From: Candidatus Bathyarchaeota archaeon
GTDB taxonomy: Archaea > Thermoproteota > Bathyarchaeia > Bathyarchaeales > Bathycorpusculaceae
Direction of reading: 5' to 3'
DNA length: 64,000 nt
NCBI GenBank assembly: GCA_003151735.1
Contig: PLYI01000087.1
Span: forward strand, 62,001-126,000
The position numbers and the translations under genes were made by a program. The stretch's first letter is position 1. Each line of letters opens with the position of its first letter. Shown here in pieces: positions 18,781-27,342 of the stretch. Below the pieces are notes generated by a model that was not told the DNA's origin, did no database searches, and saw only the letters and a list, made by a program, of their open reading frames with translations.

Positions 18781-19686
18781 TTGCCTGAGGAACATACTGT
18801 GCTTAAAATAAACGCTGAAAAGCTTATAAAAATGTCAGTTATGGGCGAAATCGCCAGCCCAACAATACGCTCAGTCTACAATGTTTCAGCAACAGGCAAA
18901 CCCTTAGTGCTGCCGGGAGTAGGAGGCATAACTTACAACCTGCGAGTCGGCGACCCAGCGTGCGGTTGGGAAGCAGACCATGTGGAACCAGGCGTCAGTG
19001 CAGAGAATAAGGAGAATGATGCCCGCTCTGGACAAGCCGCAAACACCGCTTTCAACGTGCTCTCATGCGTTGGAAACCAAGCAACCGTGGTCACTGGCGA
19101 AGCCAAGGGTGCTAAAGGTGTGGTCACAGGAAAGCACGGCGGAATAGAGCATGTGCTGGTTGATTTTCCAATGGACGTTTTAGAGAACCTTGTACTCGGT
19201 GACAGACTTCTCGTTAAGGCATATGGTACTGGGTTGAAGCTTTCGGATTTTCCAGCTATTAAGGTTCTTAATATGGATCCATGTTTGCTTGAGGCGTGGA
19301 ATCCAAAACCCAGCGGCGGCAAACTTGAGGTGCCTGTTACACATATTGTTCCTGCAGCGATTATGGGTTCAGGTTTAGGGTCAAATCAAGTTAATTCAGG
19401 GGACTACGACATTCAACTGTTCGATGAGGCTGTCGTTGAGCAGTATGGACTTGAAAGTTTGAGGCTTGGCGATTTGGTTGCCATTATTGACGCGGACCAT
19501 TCTTTTGGCAGGATTTACCGTCAAGGCGCCGTCTCCGTGGGAGTTGTTGTTCATTCAAACTGTGTCACGGCTGGTCATGGTCCCGGAGTTACTACGTTAA
19601 TGACTTCGCCTGATGGAAAGATTATTCCCAAGATAACTCAGAAGGCAAACATTGCTTCTCTTCTTAAATTACGGTCAGATATATAA
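18781..19686 (+). CDS. DUF4438-family protein
   Basis: A 301-aa protein, TTG start, matching the archaeal/Thermotoga DUF4438 family typified by TM1086. Recognisable runs are GDPACGWEADHVEPGVS, KGVVTGKHGG, HIVPAAIMGSGLGSNQVNSG and SFGRIYRQGA. Structures of relatives exist but function is not known. No signal peptide or membrane segment. Upstream of S26e with 49 bases between; the two may share a promoter. Confidence 0.82.
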   Translation: MPEEHTVLKINAEKLIKMSVMGEIASPTIRSVYNVSATGKPLVLPGVGGITYNLRVGDPACGWEADHVEPGVSAENKENDARSGQAANTAFNVLSCVGNQATVVTGEAKGAKGVVTGKHGGIEHVLVDFPMDVLENLVLGDRLLVKAYGTGLKLSDFPAIKVLNMDPCLLEAWNPKPSGGKLEVPVTHIVPAAIMGSGLGSNQVNSGDYDIQLFDEAVVEQYGLESLRLGDLVAIIDADHSFGRIYRQGAVSVGVVVHSNCVTAGHGPGVTTLMTSPDGKIIPKITQKANIASLLKLRSDI

Positions 19687-19735
19687 GATAGTTAAATCAA
19701 TAATGGAACAATAGAAAAGAAAGTAGGTCAAAATA

Positions 19736-20029
19736 ATGCCCGTTAAACGAAAAAGCCGAGGAAGATCAAAAGGAAACAAAGGAAGCAGTACTCTTGTTCA
19801 ATGCGCAAACTGTGGTGCTTCAGTGCCACGGGACAAAGCAAAACGCTCCACGCGCCGAGTGTCCTTTGTTGAGCCGCAATTAGCTAAAGAACTTAGGCAA
19901 AGCGGCACATACTTAGCCTCTTGGGTAGACACAAAATTCTATTGTATCTCCTGCGCTGTTCACCGCGGCATCGTTAAGGTTCGCGCCGAAAACGAAAGAC
20001 ATTCAAGAGGATACAAAAAAAGATACTAA
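19736..20029 (+). CDS. rps26e: 30S ribosomal protein S26e
   Basis: A 97-aa basic zinc-binding ribosomal protein of the small-subunit platform. Zinc ligands are in VQCANCGA and YCISCAVH, and the RGRSKGNKGSS start and ENERHSRGYKKRY tail are typical. S26e, like S25e, is restricted to TACK, Asgard and eukaryotes, supporting the taxonomic call. Confidence 0.93.
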   Translation: MPVKRKSRGRSKGNKGSSTLVQCANCGASVPRDKAKRSTRRVSFVEPQLAKELRQSGTYLASWVDTKFYCISCAVHRGIVKVRAENERHSRGYKKRY

Positions 20030-20033
20030 GCGG

Positions 20034-20663
20034 CTAATCTGCTGCTTTTTTCTTTAATTCTTTGTAAACGTAAAGTGCTCTTTGTATAACTGTTAGGTTT
20101 GAAAGTATCGCCAACAAAGCTATTCCGTAACCTATCGCTGGCAACCAAAAGAACGCAATTATAGATACTGCAGCTAGAATGAGCATACGGTCTGCCCGCT
20201 CAGCGAAACCTACTGATTCCATTTTTATGCCTGCGACTTCAGCTCTTGCACGGGTATAACTCACCATCACGGAGCCGCCGAGAGCTGCCAAACCCCAAGC
20301 TGAACCCCAAAAAGAACCCCAAACTTGATTGCTTAACCCAGCAACTATTATCGCGGCATAGATCGCTACATCAGCGTATCTGTCTAGAACTGAATCGAAA
20401 AAGCCGCCGAACACAGTTGTCTGCTGAAAAGTCCGCGCTATTATACCATCTAATGTGTCACAAAACCCTGACGCCAACAACAAAAAAGTTGCCAACAACA
20501 AAAACCAAGAAGCATTTGGAACAAACGCATATGCGAGGGCTGAGCCGAGCGCAAGGACGAAGCCTATTGCGCTTACTCTGTTGGGGGTTAAGCCTATTTT
20601 GTGTGCGGCGTTTGCTTGTGAGGTGAGCATTTGTTGGACTTGTTTTTTGAGTTTGGTTAGCAA
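20034..20663 (-). CDS. CDP-alcohol phosphatidyltransferase-family membrane enzyme
   Basis: A 209-aa integral membrane protein with about six hydrophobic segments. The class signature D-x2-D-G-x2-A-R-x8-G-x3-D-x3-D is complete (CDTLDGIIARTF through FFDSVLD). In archaea these make archaetidyl-inositol phosphate, -serine or -glycerol from CDP-archaeol. The C-terminal residues do not identify the head group. Single gene, convergent with S26e. Confidence 0.9.
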   Translation of the reverse strand: MLTKLKKQVQQMLTSQANAAHKIGLTPNRVSAIGFVLALGSALAYAFVPNASWFLLLATFLLLASGFCDTLDGIIARTFQQTTVFGGFFDSVLDRYADVAIYAAIIVAGLSNQVWGSFWGSAWGLAALGGSVMVSYTRARAEVAGIKMESVGFAERADRMLILAAVSIIAFFWLPAIGYGIALLAILSNLTVIQRALYVYKELKKKAAD

Positions 20664-20870
20664 GTTAACCTCAACTGGGCAGTGTTATTGCTCATTAGGG
20701 GGTGGCTGTAGAAAAGCCTTTCTTAGTTAATTGTTGAATGTTTTTTAGTGATAGACCTTTTTCAATGGACTTATAAAGAAGAATGTAATAATTTGGATTG
20801 ACGTTCTGCCGCGCAACAAAATGCATAACAGCAACGTTAAACAAACAAACACAAAAAGGAGTAAAAGAAA

Positions 20871-21161
20871 ATGACAGAAAAAGCCAATGACGTTATCTTC
20901 GTCGGAAACAAACCTCCAATGAGTTATGTTCTGGCAATCATGACAAGCCTCTCCGCAGGAAACCTAAAAGAATTACTCTAAAAGCCAGAGGTCAAGCTAT
21001 AACAACCGCTGTTGACGTTGCTGAGATCGCAAGAAACCGGTTCCTTAAAGACCTCAAATTTAGCAAGAATTGCTATCGGAACGGCTGAGATGCCTCCTCG
21101 TGAGGGAGAGAGCAAGTCCAGAATGGTTTCCATAATGGAGATAACTCTAACCAAAAAGTAA
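20871..21161 (+). pseudogene. albA: albA, Alba chromatin protein, with two compensating frameshifts
   Basis: Alba is an abundant DNA/RNA-binding protein of archaeal chromatin. The frame opens MTEKANDVIFVGNKPPMSYV and is closed by TAA at 20979-20981. A one-base deletion near 20967-20973 (GAATT where GAAATT is expected) restores ITLKARGQAITTAVDVAEIA and NRFLKDLK in another frame. A second change near 21056-21068 returns to the first frame: ARIAIGTAEMPPREGESKS to the stop at 21159-21161. Start and final stop are in the same frame (96 codons plus stop). This is either a recent pseudogene or two sequencing errors; the conserved remainder favours error or very recent loss. Confidence 0.85.
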
Positions 21162-21309
21162 CAGGAAAAGTAAAAAACAAAAATGCATCTAAACTTCTTT
21201 TATTTTTTAGTTAATTCTTAGGCCGTTTTTCATATATTAAAAAACCAAGTTGCATAAGTTAATTTAATAGGTAAGCGTTCCTGTGCTTTTTAAGAGAAAG
21301 GTGTAGCCT

Positions 21310-22578
21310 ATGGCTTTAGACCCAGTGCTGAGGGCAATAGTGACAATTTGCATTTTGGTTTTCTCAGCTAAGGTGTTGGGTGAGGTTTTTTCTTGGAGAA
21401 AAATTCCCTCAGTTCTTGGAGAATTACTTGCAGGTGTCCTTCTTGGGCCTTTCGCTTTAGGTTCATTAATTGTCGTCAATGGAACGTCACTAATTCAAAT
21501 AAACGACATTGTTCGGGCGTTTGGGGAAATAGGCGGGATACTTATCCTGTTCGTTGCGGGTTTAGAGATGACTTTTCGAGATTTCCGAAAGGTTGGCGTA
21601 GCAGGTTTTGTCATTGGAACAGTTGGGGTTATTGTTCCTTTCATAATGGGTTATTGGCTTTCGTTGGCTCTTGGATTTGGCACTATAACTGCTTTGGTGG
21701 TTGGCGCGGCGCTTGTGGCCACCAGCATTTCTATTACTGCAGTTGTGCTGCAAGAGCTTAACCAAAGTAGAAAGGTCGAATCAAGGATGATGATTAGCGC
21801 TGCAGTCGTTGACGATGTGTTAGGACTTGCAATTCTCGGTGTCATCGTTTCGTTCATTTCCACTTCCACACCTATAACTGCTTTAAACGTGGTTGTTATA
21901 ATTTCTACATCTCTTGCTTTGTGGCTTGCCATGACAGTTTTTGCGGCTATAGTTCTGCCAAAGATAATCAACTTAACATCCAAGGGCTCAGAGGCAACAG
22001 TTGAAGCTGCAGCAACCGCCTCTTGCTTTGGCGCTTCCGCGTTAGCAGCTGCACTCGGGCTATCGCCTATTGTGGGTGCTTTTGCAGCGGGTATGGCAGT
22101 TGCGAGTTCCAAAACTATTGAGAAAATAAGGGATTACACCAAGAAAATAAGCGTCATATTTTCTCCTGTATTCTTTGGGTTAGCAGGTGCACAATTTGAT
22201 GTCAGGAGCTTTATTAGTTCTGACTGGTTCTTCTACGCTTTCTTCGCCGCACTGGTCATAGTTGCTATAATTAGTAAATTGATAGGATGCGGAATTCCAG
22301 CCGCCTTCTTTTTGAAAGATCGCTCCAAAGGAATCAAAGTCGGCGTTGGAATGATTTCACGAGGCGAAGTGGGGCTTATCGTTGCTGGAGTAGCTATCTC
22401 TGCTGACGCCATTACAAGGAGCACTTATGCGGCTATCTTGGGAATGATTATGATAACGACCGTTTTGGCGCCGATTCTGCTAAGAAGAGCCTACGATAAA
22501 GAGCCGCCTGAAGATGCACTTACCACAAAAGAGGATGAAGCAAACGCTCCAGACTACATACCAACCTATCCGCTCTAA
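21310..22578 (+). CDS. Cation:proton antiporter, CPA2 family
   Basis: A 422-aa membrane protein with about 12-13 hydrophobic segments. The family signatures are GELLAGVLLGPFALG near the N-terminus, AALVATSISITAVVLQEL, the ion-binding VVDDVLGLAILG (Asp-Asp pair, residues about 165-166), and SPIVGAFAAGMAVASSK. No cytosolic RCK/TrkA domain follows; the tail is short and acidic. It exchanges Na+ or K+ for H+ across the cell membrane. Monocistronic. Confidence 0.92.
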   Translation: MALDPVLRAIVTICILVFSAKVLGEVFSWRKIPSVLGELLAGVLLGPFALGSLIVVNGTSLIQINDIVRAFGEIGGILILFVAGLEMTFRDFRKVGVAGFVIGTVGVIVPFIMGYWLSLALGFGTITALVVGAALVATSISITAVVLQELNQSRKVESRMMISAAVVDDVLGLAILGVIVSFISTSTPITALNVVVIISTSLALWLAMTVFAAIVLPKIINLTSKGSEATVEAAATASCFGASALAAALGLSPIVGAFAAGMAVASSKTIEKIRDYTKKISVIFSPVFFGLAGAQFDVRSFISSDWFFYAFFAALVIVAIISKLIGCGIPAAFFLKDRSKGIKVGVGMISRGEVGLIVAGVAISADAITRSTYAAILGMIMITTVLAPILLRRAYDKEPPEDALTTKEDEANAPDYIPTYPL

Positions 22579-22689
22579 CTCTCCCGTGGCAAGCAATTTA
22601 TCGAATACATAGCGCGATTCACGCCGTCGTTTGCATCGTAAAGTTAAATAGCTGTTTTTGTTAGTTAGAGAATTACTCCGTGTGAGAAC

Positions 22690-23979
22690 ATGTTAGATAT
22701 CAAGCTTATCCGCGAAAATCCAGAACTTGTGAAAGCTAATTTGGCGAAACGCGGAATCCCTGAATGCCTCCAGATGCTCGAAGATTTGATTACTGTTGAT
22801 AAGGAATGGCGGTCGAACCTCACTAAACTAAACGACCTACGCCATGGCCGAAAACTTGTGACCATAGAAATCGCCAAACTCAAAAAAGCAGGCAAAGAAG
22901 CCACAGACGAATTTACAAAAGCAGAGGATATCGACGTGCAAATAAAGCTGATGGAAAAGCAGGTTGCTGAGCAGGAAAAGAAAACGCACGATTACCTGTT
23001 GCGGTTGCCAAACTTGCTGGACGATTCAGTTCCGCTAGGGAAAGACGACAAAGACAACGTGCAGGTAAAGACTTGGGGGATCATTCCGCAATTTAACTTT
23101 GAAGTAAAAAATCACATTGACTTAGCATTAAACCTTGATTTAATCGACATGGAACGCGCTGGAAAAGTTTCTGGTTCAAGGTTCTTCTATCTTAAGAACG
23201 AAGTTGCAATGTTAGATATGGCGCTGATGAGCTTTGCCATCGAAGAATTATCACAAAAAGGCTACACACCCATTATTCCGCCCTACTTAATGAAGCGTGA
23301 AGCATACGAAGGAGTCACCGCGCTTGGCGACTTCGAAGAGGTTCTCTATAAGGTTGAAAACGAGGACTTGTACTTAATTGCCACATCCGAGCATCCGATG
23401 GCAGCAATGCTCATGAACGAAACCCTAAAAGAAGCTGACATGCCCATCAAACTAGCAGGCATAAGCACCTGTTTCCGAAAAGAAGCAGGCGCACACGGAA
23501 AAGACACACGCGGAATCTTCCGCACCCACCAATTCAACAAAATAGAACAATTTATTTTCTGCAAACCCGAAGATTCACCAAAACTCCACGAAGAACTCCT
23601 CCAAAACGCTGAATATCTGGTACAGAAAATTGGTTTGCCCTACAGAGTTGTAAACGTCTGCACAGGCGACATAGGCACAGTTGCAGCCAAAAAATACGAT
23701 ATTGAAGCTTGGATGCCAGCGCAGAACGGTTACCGCGAAGTGGTTTCATGCAGCAACTGCACCGACTATCAGGGAAGAAGGCTGGGGGTTCGTTACCGCG
23801 AAAAAGAGGGTGCCCCGCCAAAAGGGTTCGTTCACACATTGAACTCTACGGCCATAGCTACAGGCAGAACCATCGTGGCTATAATAGAAAACAATCAGCA
23901 AGCAGATGGAACCATAAATATACCTGAAGCCCTACGGAAATACATGGGTAACAGAGAAAAAATAGGTAGAAAACGCTAA
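22690..23979 (+). CDS. serS: Seryl-tRNA synthetase
   Basis: A 429-aa class II synthetase charging tRNA-Ser. The N-terminal coiled-coil tRNA-binding arm (residues about 25-105) precedes the catalytic core. Motif 2 is seen in STCFRKEAG followed by RGIFRTHQFNKIEQFIF; motif 3 is HTLNSTAIATGRTIVAIIEN. This is the common (bacterial/eukaryal) SerRS, not the rare methanogenic type. ATG 22690 has no strong Shine-Dalgarno but matches the family start MLDIKLIRENP. Confidence 0.96.
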   Translation: MLDIKLIRENPELVKANLAKRGIPECLQMLEDLITVDKEWRSNLTKLNDLRHGRKLVTIEIAKLKKAGKEATDEFTKAEDIDVQIKLMEKQVAEQEKKTHDYLLRLPNLLDDSVPLGKDDKDNVQVKTWGIIPQFNFEVKNHIDLALNLDLIDMERAGKVSGSRFFYLKNEVAMLDMALMSFAIEELSQKGYTPIIPPYLMKREAYEGVTALGDFEEVLYKVENEDLYLIATSEHPMAAMLMNETLKEADMPIKLAGISTCFRKEAGAHGKDTRGIFRTHQFNKIEQFIFCKPEDSPKLHEELLQNAEYLVQKIGLPYRVVNVCTGDIGTVAAKKYDIEAWMPAQNGYREVVSCSNCTDYQGRRLGVRYREKEGAPPKGFVHTLNSTAIATGRTIVAIIENNQQADGTINIPEALRKYMGNREKIGRKR

Positions 23980-24029
23980 ACCTTTTAATATTTCTATGAG
24001 AATGATGTGGCACGTTTGGAGAAATAAAT

Positions 24030-24668
24030 TTGTCTTCCAAAACAAAACATATACGTGATAAGTGGCGAGGCAAAACCTGGTACATGGTAGTTGCGCCATC
24101 GTTCTTTGGTAACATAGAGTTAGGTTCGATACCTGCACAAGAAGAAAAATTAATGATTGGCAGAGTTGTTGAAGCAACCCTATATGACATTACAGGTGAC
24201 TTTTCTCATCATTACTTGAAAATGTTCTTCCAGATAAACCAAATTGACGGAAAATCCGCCAAAACTCTCTTCAAAGGTCATGAATACTCAAGAGATTACC
24301 TACGTAGCTTGGTTAGAAGAAGAACCACAAAAGTTGACGGCTTATTCAAATTAACCACAAAAGACGGCTACAAACTCCGTATCTCTGTTTCAGCCCTGAC
24401 GCTTTCAAGAATAAAGACTTCACAGGAAAAAATCATCCGCACCATGATGGAAAAGACCATCAAGGAAAAAGCCGTTGCATTAACACTTGACCAATTCGTT
24501 CAAGAAATGGTTCTTGGAAAAATCGCATCAGACATCTACAACCAAGCTAAACTCGTTGCACCCCTAAGACACGTTGGCATAAGAAAATCTAAACTCATCG
24601 CAGCACCAGCAAAACTGCCAGAAGCACCAGTCGAAGCGGTACCAGCGCCAGTTGCAGCCCCAACATAA
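24030..24668 (+). CDS. rps3ae: 30S ribosomal protein S3Ae
   Basis: A 212-aa small-subunit protein (eS1). Diagnostic parts are RDKWRGKTWYMVVAPSFFG, VEATLYDITGDF, YLKMFFQINQI and GHEYSRDYLRSLVRRRTTKV. An alanine/proline-rich tail (APAKLPEAPVEAVPAPVAAP) extends past the usual fold. TTG start, preceded by a TATA-like TTTTAATATTTC at 23983. T-rich runs follow the stop. Confidence 0.94.
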   Translation: MSSKTKHIRDKWRGKTWYMVVAPSFFGNIELGSIPAQEEKLMIGRVVEATLYDITGDFSHHYLKMFFQINQIDGKSAKTLFKGHEYSRDYLRSLVRRRTTKVDGLFKLTTKDGYKLRISVSALTLSRIKTSQEKIIRTMMEKTIKEKAVALTLDQFVQEMVLGKIASDIYNQAKLVAPLRHVGIRKSKLIAAPAKLPEAPVEAVPAPVAAPT

Positions 24669-24705
24669 ACACTTTCTTTATTTCTTATTTTTGTTCTTTT
24701 AACCG
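24669..24705 (+). terminator. T-rich terminator after S3Ae
   Basis: Repeated T tracts (TTTCTTTATTTC, TTATTTTTG, TTCTTTT) directly after the S3Ae stop and before the moaE leader. Confidence 0.45.
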
Positions 24706-24758
24706 TAAACAGTTTTAGATACGACACTTTAGTATTTTTAATCAGGAGAACGCAAGTT

Positions 24759-25217
24759 TTGACTAATGCGGGTGTACATGAAAAAGGAACCTTCAACGCA
24801 CAAGACGCAATAGACAACATCAAAAAAGACCCTAACTACCACAAAGCTGGTGCAATAGGCTTGTTCATCGGGGTTGTTCGAGGAGAAACGCTTGAGCCAG
24901 AGAAGGAAAAGGTGGAGAAACTTACGTTAGAGGCTTATGAGGAAAAAGCCAACCAAGTGCTCACCAAAATAAGCGATGATTTAGTGAAGAAGCCAGGGAT
25001 AGTTAATGTTCAAATTCACCATTTGCTAGGCGAATTCAAGGTCGGCGACGATTTGGTTTATGTAGCGGTTGCAGGAGCCCACAGAACGGACGTTTTTCCT
25101 GTTTTGCGGGAAGCGGTTGAGAGGTACAAGAGTGAAGCGCCCGTCTTTAAAAAAGAACACATAACTAACAAGAAGGGGTCGCAGTCGGAGTATTGGGTTT
25201 CAGAAAAAGGCCACTAA
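24759..25217 (+). CDS. moaE: Molybdopterin synthase large subunit MoaE
   Basis: A 152-aa protein. GAIGLFIGVVRGE, LTLEAYEEKAN, IHHLLGEFKVGDDLVYVAVAGAHR and the C-terminal APVFKKEH with its catalytic lysines match MoaE, which transfers sulfur from thiocarboxylated MoaD to precursor Z. TTG start with AGGAG 10 bases upstream. A MoaD-like gene is at 1.1-1.4 kb. Followed 13 bases later by cofD. Confidence 0.92.
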   Translation: MTNAGVHEKGTFNAQDAIDNIKKDPNYHKAGAIGLFIGVVRGETLEPEKEKVEKLTLEAYEEKANQVLTKISDDLVKKPGIVNVQIHHLLGEFKVGDDLVYVAVAGAHRTDVFPVLREAVERYKSEAPVFKKEHITNKKGSQSEYWVSEKGH

Positions 25218-25230
25218 CGGAGGTAACTGT

Positions 25231-26148
25231 TTGATTGCGGCTTTAGCAGGCGGAGTTGGTGCAGCAAGGTTCCTAACAGGCCTGACCAAGCTTGTTAAAG
25301 AAGAAGACTTGTCAGTTATCGTGAACACCGGCGATGACATCGAATTGTTCGGTTTACACATCTCGCCCGACGTAGACATCGTTGCTTACACTTTGGCGGG
25401 GATTGTTGACGAAGAGAAGGGTTGGGGAGTTAGAGGAGACACTTTTCAATGCCTCGACATGCTCAAAAAACACGGCTTAGATACATGGTTTGGTTTGGGC
25501 GACAGGGATTTAGCAACTCACCTCTACCGAACCGATCGCTTGAAGCAAGGCGTAACGCTCTCGCAAATTACCGATGAAGTTTGTGATGTTTTGGGACTTA
25601 AAGTCAAGATTTTGCCGATGTCCAACGACAAGTTTGAAACAAGAGTAACAACAAGCGAAGGCTCCATGCATTTTGAGGAGTACTTTGTCAAAAAACAAGC
25701 GAAAGACGAGGTTTTAGGCGTCGAATTTGTTGGCGCTGCCAAGGCGAAGCCTTCACCAGGGGTTTTAGAAGCGATTTCAGAGGCAGAAATGGTGGTTGTT
25801 TGCCCAAGCAATCCTGTTGTTAGTATCGGTACCATTCTGGCGGTTGATGGAGTGAGAGATGCGTTGAGGCGGACAAGCGCAAAAGTAGTTGGGATTAGCC
25901 CAATAGTTGCCGGCTTGCCAATTAAAGGGCCTGCAGATAAAATGCTGCGCAGTTTAGGGCTTGAAGTTTCGGCTTTTGGAGTAGCGAAGTTCTACTCAGA
26001 TTTTTTGGATACAATCATAATTGACACAAAAGACGCCAGAGAGAAAAATAAAATTGAACTGCTCGGAGTCAACGTGAAAGTGACCAACACAGTGATGAAA
26101 AGTTTAGAAGATAAGGTCGCGTTGGCAAAGGCTGTTTTGGAAGACTAA
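25231..26148 (+). CDS. cofD: 2-phospho-L-lactate transferase CofD
   Basis: A 305-aa enzyme that joins lactyl phosphate (or phosphoenolpyruvate) to Fo in coenzyme F420 synthesis. Recognised by the N-terminal GGVGAARFLTGL, NTGDDIELFGLHISPD, FGLGDRDLATHLYRTDRL, CPSNPVVSIGTIL, and ISPIVAGLPIKGPADKM. TTG start behind GGAGG. Presence implies an F420-dependent metabolism. Co-transcribed with moaE by spacing. Confidence 0.94.
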   Translation: MIAALAGGVGAARFLTGLTKLVKEEDLSVIVNTGDDIELFGLHISPDVDIVAYTLAGIVDEEKGWGVRGDTFQCLDMLKKHGLDTWFGLGDRDLATHLYRTDRLKQGVTLSQITDEVCDVLGLKVKILPMSNDKFETRVTTSEGSMHFEEYFVKKQAKDEVLGVEFVGAAKAKPSPGVLEAISEAEMVVVCPSNPVVSIGTILAVDGVRDALRRTSAKVVGISPIVAGLPIKGPADKMLRSLGLEVSAFGVAKFYSDFLDTIIIDTKDAREKNKIELLGVNVKVTNTVMKSLEDKVALAKAVLED

Positions 26149-26525
26149 ATCGTCAATATAGACTAAAGTGTTCTCTATAGATTATTTGGGTATTCTAAAT
26201 AGGGCAGAAAGAGTTTAGGTGTTCAAGCGTGTGTGCCATGAAAACGAGAAAGAAGCAGCGTACAAAACCCGAAGCGTCATGGTACTTCATCCACATATAA
26301 TTGTGAATTGGTTTGAGGGGAGAATTTTGAAGCAAAAAACAACTAGTAAAAAACAAGCGAGAGCTGAAAAGGCTGACCTCTTGGATTGGCTTCTCGCGAT
26401 TGCCGCATGCCTAACCTGAAAAAAAGCGTCCGGAAATGAAAACTTGAGTGTCAGATTTCCCAGTGAAAGCCAAATTAAGAGAAGGGTTATATTTGCAATC
26501 GGGAATTATTATTTAATAATCGGAG
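26149..26525. other. Intergenic stretch without a convincing gene
   Basis: 377 bases between cofD and the DUF47 gene. A 66-codon GTG frame at 26219-26419 has no recognisable family and a composition unlike its neighbours, so I do not call it. The last 30 bases contain an AT-rich run (ATTATTATTTAATAA) that could be the DUF47 promoter. Confidence 0.4.
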
Positions 26526-27203
26526 ATGGTGTTGGTGGAGAAAAAAAGTTACGATTGGTTTGAGCAACGCCGAAAAACCAGAGGATTAGAACTAGCTCAC
26601 GAACAAATAACGAAGGCTTTTGATACGGTAACGTGGCTGTATAAAGCAACCAAGGCCTTTTCAGAGAATAACTTTAAGGAATCCCAAAAGTACATTGAGA
26701 ACTTGTACAAGGCCGAAGAGGAAGTTGACGCTCTTCGAACAGACGTTTTCATGGAGCTGTCAAAAGGCGCAGCATTAGTTGCTGATTACCGCGAAGACCT
26801 CTTGCATCTTGTTAAACGGTTAGATACACTTGCAGACCACACTAAAGACGCAGCCAGATGTCTTGAAATGCTAGCTGACGCCGACATTCCAAAAGAGCTT
26901 TCTCAGAAGACACTTTACATGACTGGAAAGCTTGTGGACACAGCTCAAACCCTCAGAGTCAGCATCGAAAAAATCTCATCCAACCCCAGCGAAGCCATAA
27001 AAGAAGCAAAAAAAGTAGGCGAGATCGAACACGCAATCGATATTGAATACCTCAAAACCAAAAGTCTCTTCGTTAAGTACGGCGTAAACATTAATTGCGG
27101 CGCCATGGTAATCTTCGACGACTTAATCGAATTCATTGAGCAAGCAGCAGACATGTGTGCTGACACAGCAGACTACATCATAATACTCTCAAGCCGAGAA
27201 TAA
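26526..27203 (+). CDS. DUF47 (PhoU-like) family protein
   Basis: A 225-aa all-helical protein with the two repeated PhoU-like metal motifs: EEEVDALRTDVFMELSKGA and, in the second half, GEIEHAIDIEYLKTKSLF, plus RLDTLADHTKDAARCLEML and DLIEFIEQAADMC. Members often associate with Pit phosphate transporters; none is adjacent. Start is ambiguous: CGGAG sits right before ATG 26526, which better fits TTG 26532 or GTG 26535 in the same frame. Confidence 0.9.
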   Translation: MVLVEKKSYDWFEQRRKTRGLELAHEQITKAFDTVTWLYKATKAFSENNFKESQKYIENLYKAEEEVDALRTDVFMELSKGAALVADYREDLLHLVKRLDTLADHTKDAARCLEMLADADIPKELSQKTLYMTGKLVDTAQTLRVSIEKISSNPSEAIKEAKKVGEIEHAIDIEYLKTKSLFVKYGVNINCGAMVIFDDLIEFIEQAADMCADTADYIIILSSRE

Positions 27204-27342
27204 GAAACAACCAAACCTTTTTCAACATTTTTTAACCAACCTAAAATCTATAAAGAAACAAAATAGCCACTTTCAGAACCTATTATGGTTTCAATTCTCC
27301 TGAGTATCTGACGCTAACAGCACATTATCAATACACAGGTGA

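Noticed and set aside
20871-21161. Programmed frameshifting in albA
   Set aside because: Two separate shifts in opposite directions would be needed and no slippery heptamer or downstream structure is evident.
26219-26419. 66-codon GTG frame between cofD and DUF47
   Set aside because: No family resemblance, no Shine-Dalgarno, and low-complexity Lys-rich composition; treated as chance.
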